From contig JAGGZG010000289.1 in the NCBI GenBank assembly GCA_021162125.1, positions 1 to 6,871 of the forward strand: a DNA stretch of 6,871 nucleotides, given 5' to 3'. The position numbers were made by a program, and so were the translations under genes. This DNA is from Anaerolineae bacterium (GTDB taxonomy: Bacteria > Chloroflexota > Anaerolineae > JACIWR01). Positions 6,636-6,871 of this stretch are shown piece after piece; the stretch's first letter is position 1; every line of letters starts with the position of its first letter. The notes below the pieces were generated by a model. It did not search any database. It was not told where the DNA came from and worked only from the letters and a program-made list of their open reading frames with translations.

Positions 6636-6670
6636 ATGCAACACGCAACACGCAACACACAACACGTAAT
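6636..6670 (+). repeat. Heptanucleotide tandem repeat, about 5 units of ACGCAAC
   Basis: Starting on the base after the glycosyltransferase stop (TAG 6633-6635), 7-bp units run ATGCAAC, ACGCAAC, ACGCAAC, ACACAAC, ACGTAAT (6636, 6643, 6650, 6657, 6664), decaying to the right. The unit length equals that of the array at 637-692, but the sequence differs, and this unit carries no stop codon on the + strand. Confidence 0.85.
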
Positions 6671-6731
6671 CGCGTAGCACGTCGCTCTCTTTTAGATACT
6701 CAGTAGTTGAGAAATCCGCCCCCCGCCCGGC

Positions 6732-6860
6732 GCTGAGGTGCCAAGCTCAGCAGCAGAAGCCTGCTGAAGCAGGCTGTGGTGGCCTCGGAGCCGCCGTCCA
6801 CATTGGCGAAGGGTGCTTCAGCACTCTTGGCCTGCTCAGCCTGGACGTTCACGTCCAGGC
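6732..6860. repeat. Array of five adjacent hairpins
   Basis: Five potential stems follow one another: 6732-6751 (GCTGAG/CTCAGC, 8-base loop); 6758-6775 (AGCCTGC/GCAGGCT, loop TGAA); 6778-6795 (GGTGGC/GCCGCC, one G-T pair, loop CTCGGA); 6809-6828 (AAGGGTGC/GCACTCTT, one G-T pair, loop TTCA); 6839-6860 (GCCTGGACG/CGTCCAGGC, perfect 9 bp, loop TTCA). Three loops are TTCA or its complement TGAA, while the stems differ. No T-runs follow, so these are not ordinary terminators. The rest of the gene-free tail (6671-6731 and 6861-6871) shows no further structure that I can support. Confidence 0.65.
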
Positions 6861-6871
6861 GACGCAGCAGC

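Noticed and set aside
6700..6870. Open frame on the - strand (56 codons to the TGA at 6702-6700), open at the right edge, possibly the 3' end of a gene
   Set aside because: It covers the hairpin array and the GC-rich run next to it, shows no domain, and a + frame from 6737 is open as well. Sequence to the right would be needed to decide.

Overview
The window reads as a GC-rich bacterial chromosome segment, all six recognisable genes on the + strand. Likely origin is a Chloroflexota (Anaerolineae-type) genome, probably environmental. This is an inference from the overall style: a GT39-like transferase with tandem C-terminal beta-sandwich modules, small Cys-rich Zn-ribbon proteins, heptanucleotide tandem repeats and many palindromic repeats. 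No rRNA or marker gene is present to confirm it.

Layout: (1) 2-655, the 3' part of a metallophosphoesterase (GHTH motif) cut by the left edge, ending inside a 7-bp tandem repeat (637-692). (2) 772-1515, a membrane-anchored Cys-rich protein of unknown function. (3) 1516-1749, an AT-rich spacer with a 12-bp inverted repeat (1590-1667) and a possible promoter. (4) 1750-2604, a PHP-domain phosphoesterase related to histidinol-phosphatases. (5) 2661-3587, a patatin-like phospholipase with an intact Ser/Asp dyad. (6) 3617-4225, a small Zn-ribbon/TPR protein. (7) 4248-6635, a large GT39/ArnT-like integral membrane glycosyltransferase with a C-terminal pair of related beta-sandwich domains. (8) 6636-6871, a gene-free tail with a second 7-bp tandem repeat and a run of five close hairpins.

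The last four genes (1750-6635) are co-directional with gaps of 56, 29 and 22 bp and could be one transcript starting at the promoter near 1702-1731. Their products (phosphoesterase, lipid acyl hydrolase, TPR adaptor, polyprenyl-phosphate-sugar transferase) fit a loose envelope or lipid theme, but no named pathway can be assigned. There is no CRISPR, transposase, phage or recognisable defence system in the window.

The most unusual content is non-coding. Four of the six gene 3' ends are marked by small repeats: two different heptamer arrays and two palindromes with a GTAG foot. A GC-rich palindromic element also sits in frame inside the glycosyltransferase gene, exactly at a domain junction, and the right edge carries a hairpin array in which three loops read TTCA or its complement TGAA.
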